A stretch of DNA of 64,000 nt from an uncultured Paracoccaceae bacterium (GTDB taxonomy: Bacteria; Pseudomonadota; Alphaproteobacteria; Rhodobacterales; Rhodobacteraceae). Shown in pieces: positions 40,301-48,631 of this stretch. Under the pieces are notes generated by a model that ran no database searches, was not told the origin of the DNA, and saw only the letters and a program-made list of their open reading frames with translations. The position numbers were made by a program, and so were the translations under genes. Location: the NCBI GenBank assembly GCA_945952025.1, contig CAMFGW010000016.1, positions 1-64,000 on the forward strand, in the 5' to 3' direction. Numbering within the stretch: the first letter of the stretch is position 1; every line of letters starts with the position of its first letter.

Positions 40301-40359
40301 CGAAGATTCAAACCGAAGTTTTCGCAAGGCACGGCCCACGCGGCGGGCGCGGCGGGAGC

Positions 40360-40397
40360 CGAAACGAAAACGGCCCCCGAGGCGTGCGGGGGCCGTT
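40360..40397 (-). terminator. terminator of the ATPase-inhibitor gene
   Basis: The minus strand has AACGGCCCCCG / CGGGGGCCGTT, an 11-bp perfect stem with 7-nt loop, followed by TTCGTTTCGG. It lies 22 nt after the stop of the zeta-subunit gene and separates it from bmt. Confidence 0.85.
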
Positions 40398-40418
40398 CGG
40401 GGAAACGTCGGTGGCCGC

Positions 40419-40733
40419 TCAGCCCTCGGTCAGGACCTGGCGCTTTGCCTCGATCAGAAGGTCGGACATCTTGGCGCGGATCGTGGCCTCGCTCGCATGC
40501 GCGCCCAGATCGCCGGAGACCTTGCGGTAGACATCCTCGTCGCCCTCTTCCTCCATCTCGGCGATGATGACCTCGCGCGCATAGGCGTCGGCGTCCGCAC
40601 CCGTCTTGCCCAGAAGACCGGCGGCCCAAAGGCCCAGAAGCTTGTTGCGCCGGGCGGTTGCCTTGAAGCGCAGCTCCTCGTCATGGACGAACTTGTTCTC
40701 GAAAGCGTTTTCGCGTTCGTCGAAGGTGGTCAT
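40419..40733 (-). CDS. F1-ATPase inhibitor zeta subunit (DUF1476)
   Basis: A 104-residue all-helical protein of the alphaproteobacterial zeta family. It binds F1 and blocks ATP hydrolysis in one direction. The N-terminus MTTFDERENAFENKFVHDEE is the inhibitory segment. KATARRNKLLGLWAAGLLGKTG follows, and the acidic helix AEMEEEGDEDVYRKV completes the pattern. It is divergent from purC. Confidence 0.92.
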   Translation of the reverse strand: MTTFDERENAFENKFVHDEELRFKATARRNKLLGLWAAGLLGKTGADADAYAREVIIAEMEEEGDEDVYRKVSGDLGAHASEATIRAKMSDLLIEAKRQVLTEG

Positions 40734-40844
40734 TCCGCACTCCTGCTTCGGGGCCTTTTTCCCCATATGCCTTCCAAACCGGCCGCCTTCAAGTCCTTCG
40801 CGCCCCGGTGGACGGCCTCCTGCCGCCATCGCCTTGCCCCCGCC

Positions 40845-40873
40845 TTGCCCCGCACGGGCTTCTGCCCTATAGG
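40845..40873 (+). promoter_or_regulatory. purCSQ promoter
   Basis: TTGCCC (40845-40850) and TATAGG (40868-40873) with a 17-bp spacer lie about 75 bp before the purC ATG. Confidence 0.65.
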
Positions 40874-40953
40874 GGCAGCGACCGGAGGCCCGCCGGATGC
40901 CCCCCAGGGGCTTTGGGGGCGTCCCCGCGCGTCCCCCTGAGCCCGGAGCACCC

Positions 40954-41715
40954 ATGTCCCGCCGGAAGAAAGTCTACGAAGGCAAGGCCAAGATCCTTTA
41001 TGAAGGCCCAGAGCCCGGCACCTTCATCCAGTATTTCAAGGACGATGCGACCGCCTTCAACGCCCAGAAGAAGGCGACGATCGAAGGCAAGGGCGTCCTG
41101 AACAACCGCCTGAGCGAGTTCTTCATGACCGGCCTGACGGCGATCGGCGTGCCGAACCACTTCATCCGCCGCGTCAACATGCGCGAGCAGCTGATCCGCC
41201 AGGTCGAGATCATCCCGCTCGAGGTCATCGTGCGCAACTTCGCCGCCGGTTCCATCTCGAAGCGCCTCGGGCTCGAGGAAGGCTCGGCGCTGCCGCGGCC
41301 CATCGTCGAATATTCGTTGAAGAACGACGCGCTCGGCGACCCGATGGTCAGCGAGGAATATATCATGGCCTTCAACTGGGCCAGCCAGCAGGACCTTGAC
41401 GACATCGTCTCGCTTGCCCTGCGGGTGAACGACTTCCTCGCCGGCGTCTTCTACGGCGTCGGCATCAAGCTGGTGGACTTCAAGATCGAGATCGGGCGCA
41501 TCTGGGACGGCGACTTCATGCGCCTGATCGTCGCCGACGAGATCAGCCCCGACAGCTGCCGCCTGTGGGACATCAAGACCGGCCAGAAGCTCGACAAGGA
41601 CGTGTTCCGCCGTGACCTCGGCAGCCTGACCGACGCCTATTCCGAAGTCGCGCGCCGGCTGGGCGTCCTGCCCACGCAGTCGACGCCGATGACGAAGCCG
41701 ACGCTCATCAACTGA
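40954..41715 (+). CDS. purC: SAICAR synthetase
   Basis: A 253-residue phosphoribosylaminoimidazole-succinocarboxamide synthase. [15 protein letters not shown] is the ATP-binding start. [27 protein letters not shown] is the signature, and [34 protein letters not shown] is the catalytic region. It heads the purC-purS-purQ series with 14 bp to purS. Confidence 0.97.
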   Translation: MSRRKKVYEGKAKILYEGPEPGTFIQYFKDDATAFNAQKKATIEGKGVLNNRLSEFFMTGLTAIGVPNHFIRRVNMREQLIRQVEIIPLEVIVRNFAAGSISKRLGLEEGSALPRPIVEYSLKNDALGDPMVSEEYIMAFNWASQQDLDDIVSLALRVNDFLAGVFYGVGIKLVDFKIEIGRIWDGDFMRLIVADEISPDSCRLWDIKTGQKLDKDVFRRDLGSLTDAYSEVARRLGVLPTQSTPMTKPTLIN

Positions 41716-41729
41716 AAGGCCGCCCGACC

Positions 41730-41969
41730 ATGAAAGCCCGTGTTCACGTCATGCTGAAGGACGGCGTCCTTGACCCGCAGGGCGAGGCGGTGCGCCATGC
41801 GCTCGCGACGCTGGGGTTTGGCGGCGTCACCGGCGTCCGTCAGGGCAAGGTGATCGAGCTGGACCTGACCGCGACCGACGCCGCCGCGGCCAAGACCGAA
41901 GTGGCGAAGATGTGTGAAAAGCTCCTCGCCAATACGGTGATCGAGAAATATTCGGTCGAGATCGCCTGA
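41730..41969 (+). CDS. purS: phosphoribosylformylglycinamidine synthase subunit PurS
   Basis: A 79-residue PurS that bridges PurL and PurQ in the FGAM synthase complex. MKARVHVMLKDGVLDPQGEAVRHAL and GVRQGKVIELDL are canonical. Its presence implies a small PurL elsewhere; purL is not in this window. Confidence 0.96.
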   Translation: MKARVHVMLKDGVLDPQGEAVRHALATLGFGGVTGVRQGKVIELDLTATDAAAAKTEVAKMCEKLLANTVIEKYSVEIA

Positions 41970-42013
41970 GCGCCCCTCGCGGACGCCAGGCAGGAACCTT
42001 TGGGGGATCGGAC

Positions 42014-42682
42014 ATGAAGGCCGCCGTCATCACCTTTCCGGGATCGAACTGTGACCGCGACCTTGCCGTCGCCTTCGAGCGCGCGGGCGCTACGGTCACG
42101 CGGGTCTGGCACAAGGACCACGAATTGCCGAATGGGACCGACATCGTCGGCCTGCCGGGCGGCTTTTCTTTCGGCGACTACCTGCGCTGCGGCGCCATTG
42201 CGGCACGCTCGCCCATCATGGTGGCGATGGCGGCCCATGTGGCGCGCGGCGGGCACGCCATCGGCATCTGCAACGGCTTCCAGATCCTGACCGAAACCGG
42301 CCTTCTGCCCGGCGCGCTCATGCGCAACGCGGGCCTGGCCTTCCTGTGCAAGCGCGTCCCCTTGCGCATCGCGACCGCCGACAGCGCCTTCACCGCTGGC
42401 TGGGCCAACGGCGCCGAAATCCGCCTGCCGATCGCGCACCATGACGGCAACTACACCATCGACGCCGAGGGGCTGAAACGGCTGAGGGGCGAGGATCGCA
42501 TTGCCTTCACCTACGCCGACAACCCGAACGGGGCCATGGCCGACATCGCCGGCATCCTGTCGGAAAACCGCCGGGTGCTGGGGCTGATGCCGCACCCCGA
42601 ACGCGCTGTCGATCCGGCCCTTGGCGGCACGGACGGGGCGGTGATGTTCAAGGGTCTTCTGGACCTCGCGGTCGCGGCCTGA
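42014..42682 (+). CDS. purQ: FGAM synthase glutaminase subunit PurQ
   Basis: A 222-residue class I glutamine amidotransferase. The nucleophilic cysteine is in GHAIGICNGFQILTE. The catalytic His-Glu pair is in LMPHPERAVD. AVITFPGSNCDRDLAVAFE is the family N-terminus. It supplies ammonia to PurL. dctB follows after 58 bp with its own promoter. Confidence 0.96.
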   Translation: MKAAVITFPGSNCDRDLAVAFERAGATVTRVWHKDHELPNGTDIVGLPGGFSFGDYLRCGAIAARSPIMVAMAAHVARGGHAIGICNGFQILTETGLLPGALMRNAGLAFLCKRVPLRIATADSAFTAGWANGAEIRLPIAHHDGNYTIDAEGLKRLRGEDRIAFTYADNPNGAMADIAGILSENRRVLGLMPHPERAVDPALGGTDGAVMFKGLLDLAVAA

Positions 42683-42705
42683 CCGGCTCGACTTGAGGGC
42701 GCGAC

Positions 42706-42734
42706 TTGAGCGCGGGGGCCAGCGGCCCTAGATT
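42706..42734 (+). promoter_or_regulatory. dctB promoter, leaderless
   Basis: TTGAGC (42706-42711) and TAGATT (42729-42734), 17 bp apart. The -10 ends 6 nt before the ATG at 42741, so transcription should begin on the start codon. Confidence 0.55.
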
Positions 42735-42740
42735 GATGGC

Positions 42741-44570
42741 ATGGCAGACGGCACCCACGACGGCGATGGCATTCCGCAGATGGACGCCCCGCAAGGCGGC
42801 GTGCGCTGGCGTGACGCCGACCTGTGGCACTGGGTCCAGCGCGGGATCTGGGCGGTCTTCGTCCTGATGGCGCTTGGCGTCGTCCTGGCCACCAACAGCT
42901 TCCTGACCGAACGCTTCACCGAAACCACCCGCAACCGGGCCGAGGTGCGGCAGGCACTTTATACCGGCCAGCTTCTGTCCGAACTGCAACGCACCTCGGT
43001 CGTGCCGCTGCTTCTTGCCCGCGACCCCGAGTTGATCAAGGCGCTTCTTGATGAGCATTACGCCCTGACCTCGGCCCGCCTGATCTCGGCGCAGGCCGAC
43101 ATCGGCGCCTCGGCGATCCAGCTTCTGGACCGCACCGGCCGCGTGGTCGCGGCGACCGACCGGACCCGGCTTGGCACCAACCTCAGCCATGCCGAGGGCT
43201 TCCAGCAGGCCCAGCGTGGCAATGTAACCAACTTTTCCATCGACATAGCGAGCGTCGGCGAGTTCCAGTTCGCCTTCTCGCGCCCGGTCTATTCGGATGC
43301 GAAGATGATCGGCGTCATCATGGTGCAGGTGCTGCTCAGCCCGTTCGAGCGCGCCTGGGCCGGCGAATCCGACGCGGTGGCCGTGACCGACAGCACCGGC
43401 CGCGTGATCCTGGCGACCGAGCCCCGCTGGCGGAACCTGCCCCTGACCGACGCGCTCATGGCACGCTCGGCGCCTTCGGCCATCCAGCGCGCGATCCAGG
43501 CGACCAGCAACTGGACCGGCGACTGGACCGGCCGGGCCCCCGACGCCTATGTGCAGGGCGTGGGCGTCATGCGGTCGGAAATGCGCATCCCCTTCCGCGG
43601 CTGGCGCATCGTGACCTTCACCACCTACGATTCGATCCGTGACCGTGTGAACGCCGTCCTCGCGCTCGAAATCATGGGATTCGCGCTTCTTCTGGCGCTG
43701 GTCTTCTACGGGCTGACCCGCAGGGCGCGGGTCGAGACGGCAAACATCCGGCGCGAGTCGGCAGAACTTCGCCTTTTGAACGCGCGGCTGCAGCGGGAAA
43801 TCGCCGAGCGCGAGAAGGCCCAGAAGGACCTTGCCGTGGCCGAACAGACCCTCGCGCAGTCCTCGAAACTCGCGGCCCTGGGCGAGATGTCGGCCTCGGT
43901 CAGCCATGAGTTGAACCAGCCCCTCGCGGCGATGAAGACCTACCTCGCCGGGGCGAGGCTTCTGTTGCAGAGGAAGCGCGCGGACGAGGCGCTGTCCTCG
44001 TTCCAGCGGATCGACGACCTGATCGAGCGGATGGGCGCGATCACCCGCCAGTTGAAGAGCTACGCCAGGAAGGGTGGCGAGGCGTTCGAGCCAATAGACA
44101 TTCGCTCCTGCGTGTCCGGCGCGCTCTCGATGATGGAGCCGACGCTGCGCACCCGTTCGGTCAAGATCACCCGCACCCTGCCGCGCCTGCCGGTCATGGT
44201 GCTGGCCGACCGCATCCGGCTGGAACAGGTCATCATCAACCTCTTGCGCAACGCGCTCGACGCGACCCGCGACGCCGACAGCCCCCAGATCGACCTGGTG
44301 CTGACGGTGGGCGACCGCGCGGTCCTCAGCGTGCGCGACAACGGCCACGGGCTGACCGAACTCGAGAGCCTGTTTGAGCCTTTCTACACCACGAAGAAGC
44401 CCGGCGACGGCGTCGGGCTGGGGCTTGCCATTTCCTCGGGGATCGTCAACGACCTTGGCGGACGGCTCCGGGCGCGCAATGCCGCTCCCGACGGGGGCCC
44501 GAGCCAGGGCGCGATCTTCGAGGTCGAATTGCCCCTGATGGCAGAAGCACGAACCAAAGCGGCGGAGTAG
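42741..44570 (+). CDS. dctB: DctB-like sensor histidine kinase
   Basis: A 609-residue membrane kinase. A first membrane helix (~34-52), a double-Cache-like periplasmic domain (~55-300) and a second helix (~308-326) are followed by a coiled coil (~335-372). The HisKA domain has His389 in SVSHELNQPLAAMKTYL, and the ATPase domain has LRNALDAT, VRDNGHGL, FEPFYTTK and GVGLGLAIS. It resembles DctB, the sensor for C4-dicarboxylates. No dct transporter lies nearby, so the ligand is inferred. GCGGAGT between the genes gives the dctD ribosome site. Confidence 0.88.
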   Translation: MADGTHDGDGIPQMDAPQGGVRWRDADLWHWVQRGIWAVFVLMALGVVLATNSFLTERFTETTRNRAEVRQALYTGQLLSELQRTSVVPLLLARDPELIKALLDEHYALTSARLISAQADIGASAIQLLDRTGRVVAATDRTRLGTNLSHAEGFQQAQRGNVTNFSIDIASVGEFQFAFSRPVYSDAKMIGVIMVQVLLSPFERAWAGESDAVAVTDSTGRVILATEPRWRNLPLTDALMARSAPSAIQRAIQATSNWTGDWTGRAPDAYVQGVGVMRSEMRIPFRGWRIVTFTTYDSIRDRVNAVLALEIMGFALLLALVFYGLTRRARVETANIRRESAELRLLNARLQREIAEREKAQKDLAVAEQTLAQSSKLAALGEMSASVSHELNQPLAAMKTYLAGARLLLQRKRADEALSSFQRIDDLIERMGAITRQLKSYARKGGEAFEPIDIRSCVSGALSMMEPTLRTRSVKITRTLPRLPVMVLADRIRLEQVIINLLRNALDATRDADSPQIDLVLTVGDRAVLSVRDNGHGLTELESLFEPFYTTKKPGDGVGLGLAISSGIVNDLGGRLRARNAAPDGGPSQGAIFEVELPLMAEARTKAAE

Positions 44571-44573
44571 ACC

Positions 44574-45905
44574 ATGGCGCGAGCGATGAAGGTGGCGATT
44601 GTCGATGACGAACTGGACATGCGCCAGTCGATCAGCCAGTGGCTGGCCCTTTCGGGCTTCGACACCGAAAGCTATGCCTCTGCGGAAGAGGCGCTGAAGT
44701 CGATCGGCGCGGATTTTCCGGGCATCGTGGTGAGCGACATCAAGATGCCCGGCATGGACGGCATGGCCTTCCTGAAAAAGCTGATGAGCATCGATTCAAG
44801 CCTGCCGGTCATCATGATCACCGGCCACGGCGACGTGCCGATGGCGGTCGAGGCGATGCGGGTCGGCGCCTTCGACTTCATGGAAAAGCCGTTCAATCCC
44901 GACCGGATGACCGAACTGGCGAAGAAGGCCACCCAGACCCGGCGCGTGGCGCTCGACAACCGGGCGCTGCGCCGTGAGCTGGCGGACGGCACCACGCTGA
45001 TGAAGAAGCTCATCGGCCAGTCGGCGGCGCTCGAGCGGCTGAAGGAGGACATCCTCGATCTGGGCCAGGCGGACGGTCATGTGCTGATCGACGGCGAGAC
45101 GGGGACCGGCAAGACGCTCGTCGCCCACGCGCTGCATGCGGTCGGCCCGCGCGCCGGCAAGAAGTTCGTCGTCGTCAGCTGCGCGGCCTATGCCGAGGAC
45201 ATGCTCGGCCCCCGGCTTTTCGGGCCCATGCCCGAGGGCGGGCAGATCCCGCTGGTCGAAGAGGCGCGGGGCGGCACGCTGGTCCTTGAGGATGTCGAGG
45301 CGCTGAGCCACGCGCTCCAGTCCCGGCTCCTGACCTTCATCACCGATCAAGGGAACCCGCCCGAGACGCGCATCATCGGCATCTGCAACGAGCATGAGCA
45401 GGGCCGGACGCTGGAACAGTCGCTGCGCTCGGACCTCTATTACCGACTGTCGGCCCTGAAGATCGTACTGCCGCCCCTCAGGGCACGGGGCGAGGACATC
45501 CTGACCCTTTTCGCGCGCATGACCGAGGGGTTTGCCGAGGAATATGGCTGCGAGGCGCCACAGGTGACCGCGCAGGAGGCGGCGCAACTGCTGCAGGCGC
45601 CCTGGCCGGGGAACGTCCGCCAGCTGATCAACGTGGCCGAACGCGCCGTCCTGCAGAACCGGCGCGGCTCGGGGTCGATCGCGTCCCTGCTGATGGCGGA
45701 TGACGAGGACACCTCGACCACGATCACGACCGAGGGCAAGCCGCTCAAGGAATATGTCGAGAGCTTCGAGAAGATGCTGATCGACAATACCATGCGGCGC
45801 CACAAGGGCTCGATCGCGGCGGTGATGGACGAGCTGTGCCTGCCGCGCCGGACACTGAATGAGAAAATGGCCAAGTACGGGCTGACCCGGCAGGATTATC
45901 TGTAG
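44574..45905 (+). CDS. dctD: DctD-like response regulator lacking the GAFTGA loop
   Basis: A 443-residue NtrC-type regulator. The receiver has Asp55 (VVSDIKMPG) and Lys105. The AAA+ domain has Walker A GETGTGKT (174-181), but ELFGHERGAFTGA is replaced by RLFGPMPEGGQIP (~214-226). Walker B reads GGTLVLEDVE rather than GGTLFLDEIE. The C-terminal helix-turn-helix KGSIAAVMDELCLPRRTLNEKM is intact. Without GAFTGA it should not open sigma-54 promoters. Repeat copy H begins 13 bp behind it. Confidence 0.87.
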   Translation: MARAMKVAIVDDELDMRQSISQWLALSGFDTESYASAEEALKSIGADFPGIVVSDIKMPGMDGMAFLKKLMSIDSSLPVIMITGHGDVPMAVEAMRVGAFDFMEKPFNPDRMTELAKKATQTRRVALDNRALRRELADGTTLMKKLIGQSAALERLKEDILDLGQADGHVLIDGETGTGKTLVAHALHAVGPRAGKKFVVVSCAAYAEDMLGPRLFGPMPEGGQIPLVEEARGGTLVLEDVEALSHALQSRLLTFITDQGNPPETRIIGICNEHEQGRTLEQSLRSDLYYRLSALKIVLPPLRARGEDILTLFARMTEGFAEEYGCEAPQVTAQEAAQLLQAPWPGNVRQLINVAERAVLQNRRGSGSIASLLMADDEDTSTTITTEGKPLKEYVESFEKMLIDNTMRRHKGSIAAVMDELCLPRRTLNEKMAKYGLTRQDYL

Positions 45906-45918
45906 GGGCCATTCCGGT

Positions 45919-46144
45919 CCGGGTGGCAGGGGCCGTTGACCCTGCCATGCGATGGCATTGCCTTTTGTCCCGGCCGATGGCCCAAAGCCACCGGCCAGCG
46001 CCCGCCCCGCCATCGGCGGGCGCTTTCGCGCCCACCGGGGCAGGCGCCGGCCTGCGTAGTCCTGTGACACTTAGGGTCCAGCGGAGCCGCTTCCACACGG
46101 TCGGGGGAAACGCGGGTCGCGTTTCCTTTTCCCGCCCGGCCCGG
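45919..46144 (+). repeat. intergenic multi-hairpin repeat, copy H
   Basis: A full-length member and a good type copy. It has the GGCAGGGGCCG...GACCCTGCC hairpin, TTTTGTCCCGGCCGATGGCCCAA, CACCGGCCAGCGCCCGCC and CATCGGCGGGCGC, CGCGCCCACCGGGGCAGGCGCCGG, TGTGACACTTAGGGTCCAGCGG and a GGAAACGCG/CGCGTTTCC hairpin with TTTTCCCGCC tail. It sits between the convergent dctD and hpaR. Confidence 0.9.
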
Positions 46145-46165
46145 CCTCGGCTAGCCCGGCGCCCG

Positions 46166-46645
46166 TCACCCCTCCCGCAACTCCGTCAGCGCCTCCAAGA
46201 GCGCAAGTAACTCCGCCAGCCGCTCCTCGCCATACCGGGCGGCGAGCGACCGGCTGATCTTCTGCCCCTCCGGGCTGACCCGCGCGATCAGCGCCGCCCC
46301 GGCGGGCGCGAGCGCCAGAAGGACGCGCCGCCCGTCGGCGCGGTCCTTCCGGCGCGTGATGAGTCCCCGGTCCGTCATCGCCCGGATCATCCGCGTCAGC
46401 GACGGGGCCAGGATCGCAGCGCGGGCAGCGACCTCGGCCGCATCCATCTGGCCGCCTTCGTCCAAGACCCGCAGCACCCGCCATTGCTGTTCGTTGATGT
46501 CATGCGCGGCCAGCATCGGACGATAGCGCGCCATCACCGCCTCGCGCGCGCGCAAGAGCGCCATCGGCAACGCCCGGCGTGTGTCGCGGGGCAGGGGGGC
46601 GGCCTCGGCGATGGGGGATGTTGGCTCAGTCATTCGCTCGGTCAT
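46166..46645 (-). CDS. hpaR: MarR-family regulator HpaR
   Basis: A 159-residue winged-helix repressor of the HpaR type that controls homoprotocatechuate degradation. MALLRAREAVMARYRPMLAAHDINEQQWRVLRVLDEGG is the HpaR start. The recognition region is EVAARAAILAPSLTRMIRAMTDRGLITRRKDRADGRRVLLALAPAG. It is divergent from hpaF, sharing a 97-bp control region. An ATG four codons in (46633) is a possible alternative start. A hydroxyphenylacetate-type ligand is inferred from neighbours. Confidence 0.92.
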   Translation of the reverse strand: MTERMTEPTSPIAEAAPLPRDTRRALPMALLRAREAVMARYRPMLAAHDINEQQWRVLRVLDEGGQMDAAEVAARAAILAPSLTRMIRAMTDRGLITRRKDRADGRRVLLALAPAGAALIARVSPEGQKISRSLAARYGEERLAELLALLEALTELREG

Positions 46646-46651
46646 GGGGCG

Positions 46652-46680
46652 ATCTAAGGCGCGAGGGTGGCGCGGGGCAA
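46652..46680 (-). promoter_or_regulatory. hpaR promoter
   Basis: The minus strand has TTGCCC (46675-46680) and TTAGAT (46652-46657), 17 bp apart. The -10 ends 6 nt before the first ATG, suggesting a leaderless or almost leaderless transcript. Confidence 0.55.
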
Positions 46681-46690
46681 CGGCAAAGGC

Positions 46691-46724
46691 TTGACCCGCG
46701 GCAGATTAGTCATTAACCTGTTAA
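46691..46724 (+). promoter_or_regulatory. hpaF operon promoter with candidate HpaR operator
   Basis: TTGACC (46691-46696) and TAACCT (46714-46719) with 17-bp spacer. The inverted repeat TTAAC-CT-GTTAA (46713-46724) covers the -10, where a MarR-type repressor would block polymerase. GGAGGAG lies just before the hpaF ATG at 46743. Confidence 0.6.
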
Positions 46725-46742
46725 CGAAGAGACGGAGGAGCC

Positions 46743-47135
46743 ATGCCACACCTCGTCATCGACCTGTCCCCGAACCTCGCCGCCGACGGCCAGCGCCTTG
46801 CCGCCGCGCTTCACGCCGTGTTGTTGAAAAGCCCGATGTTCGAGCCGGGGGCGATCCGTGTCCGGACCCATGTGCCCCAGGCGACGGCGATCGCCGACCT
46901 TCACTCAGAAAACGCCTACGCCGACCTGCGGCTCAGGATCGGTCCCGGCCGTTCGATCGAGGAACGCCGGGCGCTCGGCCAGTCGCTGATGGCGGCGGCC
47001 GAAGGGGTCTTTGCCGAACACCTCAAGGGCGGCCATTTCGCCCTGTCGCTGACCATCGAGGAAACCGACGCGCGCTTTTCCTGGAAGCGCAACACGATCC
47101 ATGACCGGCTGCGGAGACATAGGGGGCGGGAATGA
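46743..47135 (+). CDS. hpaF: 5-carboxymethyl-2-hydroxymuconate isomerase
   Basis: A 130-residue small isomerase (CHMI family) related to tautomerases, with catalytic Pro1 after methionine removal (MPHLVIDLS). It isomerises the ring-cleavage acid to 2-oxohept-3-enedioate. HFALSLTIEETDARFSWKRNTIHDRL is the conserved C-terminal part. It is the first gene of the hpa operon and overlaps hpaE by 4 nt (ATGA). Confidence 0.93.
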   Translation: MPHLVIDLSPNLAADGQRLAAALHAVLLKSPMFEPGAIRVRTHVPQATAIADLHSENAYADLRLRIGPGRSIEERRALGQSLMAAAEGVFAEHLKGGHFALSLTIEETDARFSWKRNTIHDRLRRHRGRE

Positions 47136-48628
47136 CGCTTGAAGTCAATCTGAAGAAGGCGGCGGACTACCTCGCCCGGTTTGCGCGCGAGGGCGTGCCG
47201 AACCAGATCGGCGGCAAGGCCGAGCCCGCCGCCGATGGCCGCACCTTCGAGACGCGCGCGCCCGTCGATGGCGCGGTCCTGGCGCAGGTCACGCGGTCGG
47301 GGCCCGCCGACGTGGACCGGGCGGCAAGGGCGGCAGACGCCGCCTTCCGCGACTGGGCGGCCTGGCCCGGCGACAAGCGGCGCAAGCTCCTGCACAGGAT
47401 CGCCGACGCGATCGAGGCCAGGGCCGAGGAAATCGCGCTGGTCGAGGCGATGGACACCGGCCAGGCGCTGCGCTTCATGTCGAAGGCGGCGCTCAGGGGC
47501 GCCGAGAACTTCCGCTTCTTCGCCGACCTGGCGCCGACCGCCCGCGACGGCAAGACCCTGCGCGCGGACGGCCAGATCAACATGACGGGCCGCGTGCCCC
47601 TTGGGCCGGTGGGCATCATCACCCCCTGGAACACGCCCTTCATGCTGTCGACCTGGAAAATCGCCCCGGCGCTCGCGGCGGGCTGCACCGTGGTCCACAA
47701 ACCCGCCGAACTGTCGCCCCTGACCGCGCGCCTGCTGGTCGAGATTGCCGAGGGCGCGGGCCTGCCGCCCGGCGTCTGGAACCTGGTGAACGGCACCGGC
47801 GAAGAGGCCGGCCGCGCCCTGACCGAACATCCGCTGATCCGCGCCGTGGGCTTCGTCGGCGAAAGCGCCACCGGATCGAAGATCATGGCGCAGGGCGCGC
47901 CGACCCTGAAGCGGCTGCATCTGGAACTGGGCGGCAAGAACCCGGTCATCGTCTTTGCCGACGCCGACCTCGACCGGGCGGCGGATGCGGCGCTCTTCAT
48001 GATCTATTCGCTGAACGGCGAACGCTGCACCTCATCCTCGCGCCTGCTGGTCGAACGGTCGGCTTACGAGCGCTTCACCGCCCGGCTTGCCGAACGCGCC
48101 GCCCGGATCAAGGTCGGCCATCCGCTCGACCCCGAAACGGTCGTCGGCCCCCTGATCGACCCCGGCCATGCGACGAAGGTCCGCTCCTACCTCACCCGTG
48201 GTAAGGCCGAAGGCGCAAAACTGACCGGCGGCAGCGGCGAGGGCTGCTTCGTGGCACCCGCGCTCTTCACCGGCGCGACGAACGCCATGGCCATCGCGCA
48301 AGAGGAAATCTTCGGCCCCGTCCTGACCGCCATCCCCTTCGACACCGAGGATGAGGCGCTGAGCCTTGCCAATGACGTGCGCTACGGGCTCGCGGCCTAC
48401 ATCTGGACCTCTGACCTCACGCGGGCGCTCAGCTTGACCGACCGGATCGAGGCCGGGATGATCTGGGTGAACTCGGAAAACGTCCGCCACCTGCCGACGC
48501 CCTTCGGCGGCGCCAAGGCGTCCGGCCTTGGCCGCGACGGGGGCGACTGGTCCTTCGACTTCTACATGGAGACCCGCAACGTGGCCTTCGCGACCGGCCG
48601 CCACGCCATCCCGAAACTCGGAGCCTGA
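47132..48628 (+). CDS. hpaE: 5-carboxymethyl-2-hydroxymuconate semialdehyde dehydrogenase
   Basis: A 498-residue NAD-dependent aldehyde dehydrogenase acting on the product of HpaD. PWNTPFMLSTWKIAPALAAG, the catalytic Glu in LHLELGGKNPVIVF and the catalytic Cys in SLNGERCTSSSRLLV are all present. HpaE assignment rests on both motif spacing and operon context. Confidence 0.94.
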   Translation: MTLEVNLKKAADYLARFAREGVPNQIGGKAEPAADGRTFETRAPVDGAVLAQVTRSGPADVDRAARAADAAFRDWAAWPGDKRRKLLHRIADAIEARAEEIALVEAMDTGQALRFMSKAALRGAENFRFFADLAPTARDGKTLRADGQINMTGRVPLGPVGIITPWNTPFMLSTWKIAPALAAGCTVVHKPAELSPLTARLLVEIAEGAGLPPGVWNLVNGTGEEAGRALTEHPLIRAVGFVGESATGSKIMAQGAPTLKRLHLELGGKNPVIVFADADLDRAADAALFMIYSLNGERCTSSSRLLVERSAYERFTARLAERAARIKVGHPLDPETVVGPLIDPGHATKVRSYLTRGKAEGAKLTGGSGEGCFVAPALFTGATNAMAIAQEEIFGPVLTAIPFDTEDEALSLANDVRYGLAAYIWTSDLTRALSLTDRIEAGMIWVNSENVRHLPTPFGGAKASGLGRDGGDWSFDFYMETRNVAFATGRHAIPKLGA

Positions 48629-48631
48629 GCC

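Noticed and set aside
40252-40360. A SAM or SAH riboswitch upstream of the betaine-homocysteine methyltransferase gene.
   Set aside because: No SAM-I, SAM-II or SAH core sequence or fold could be recognised; only a short direct repeat is present.
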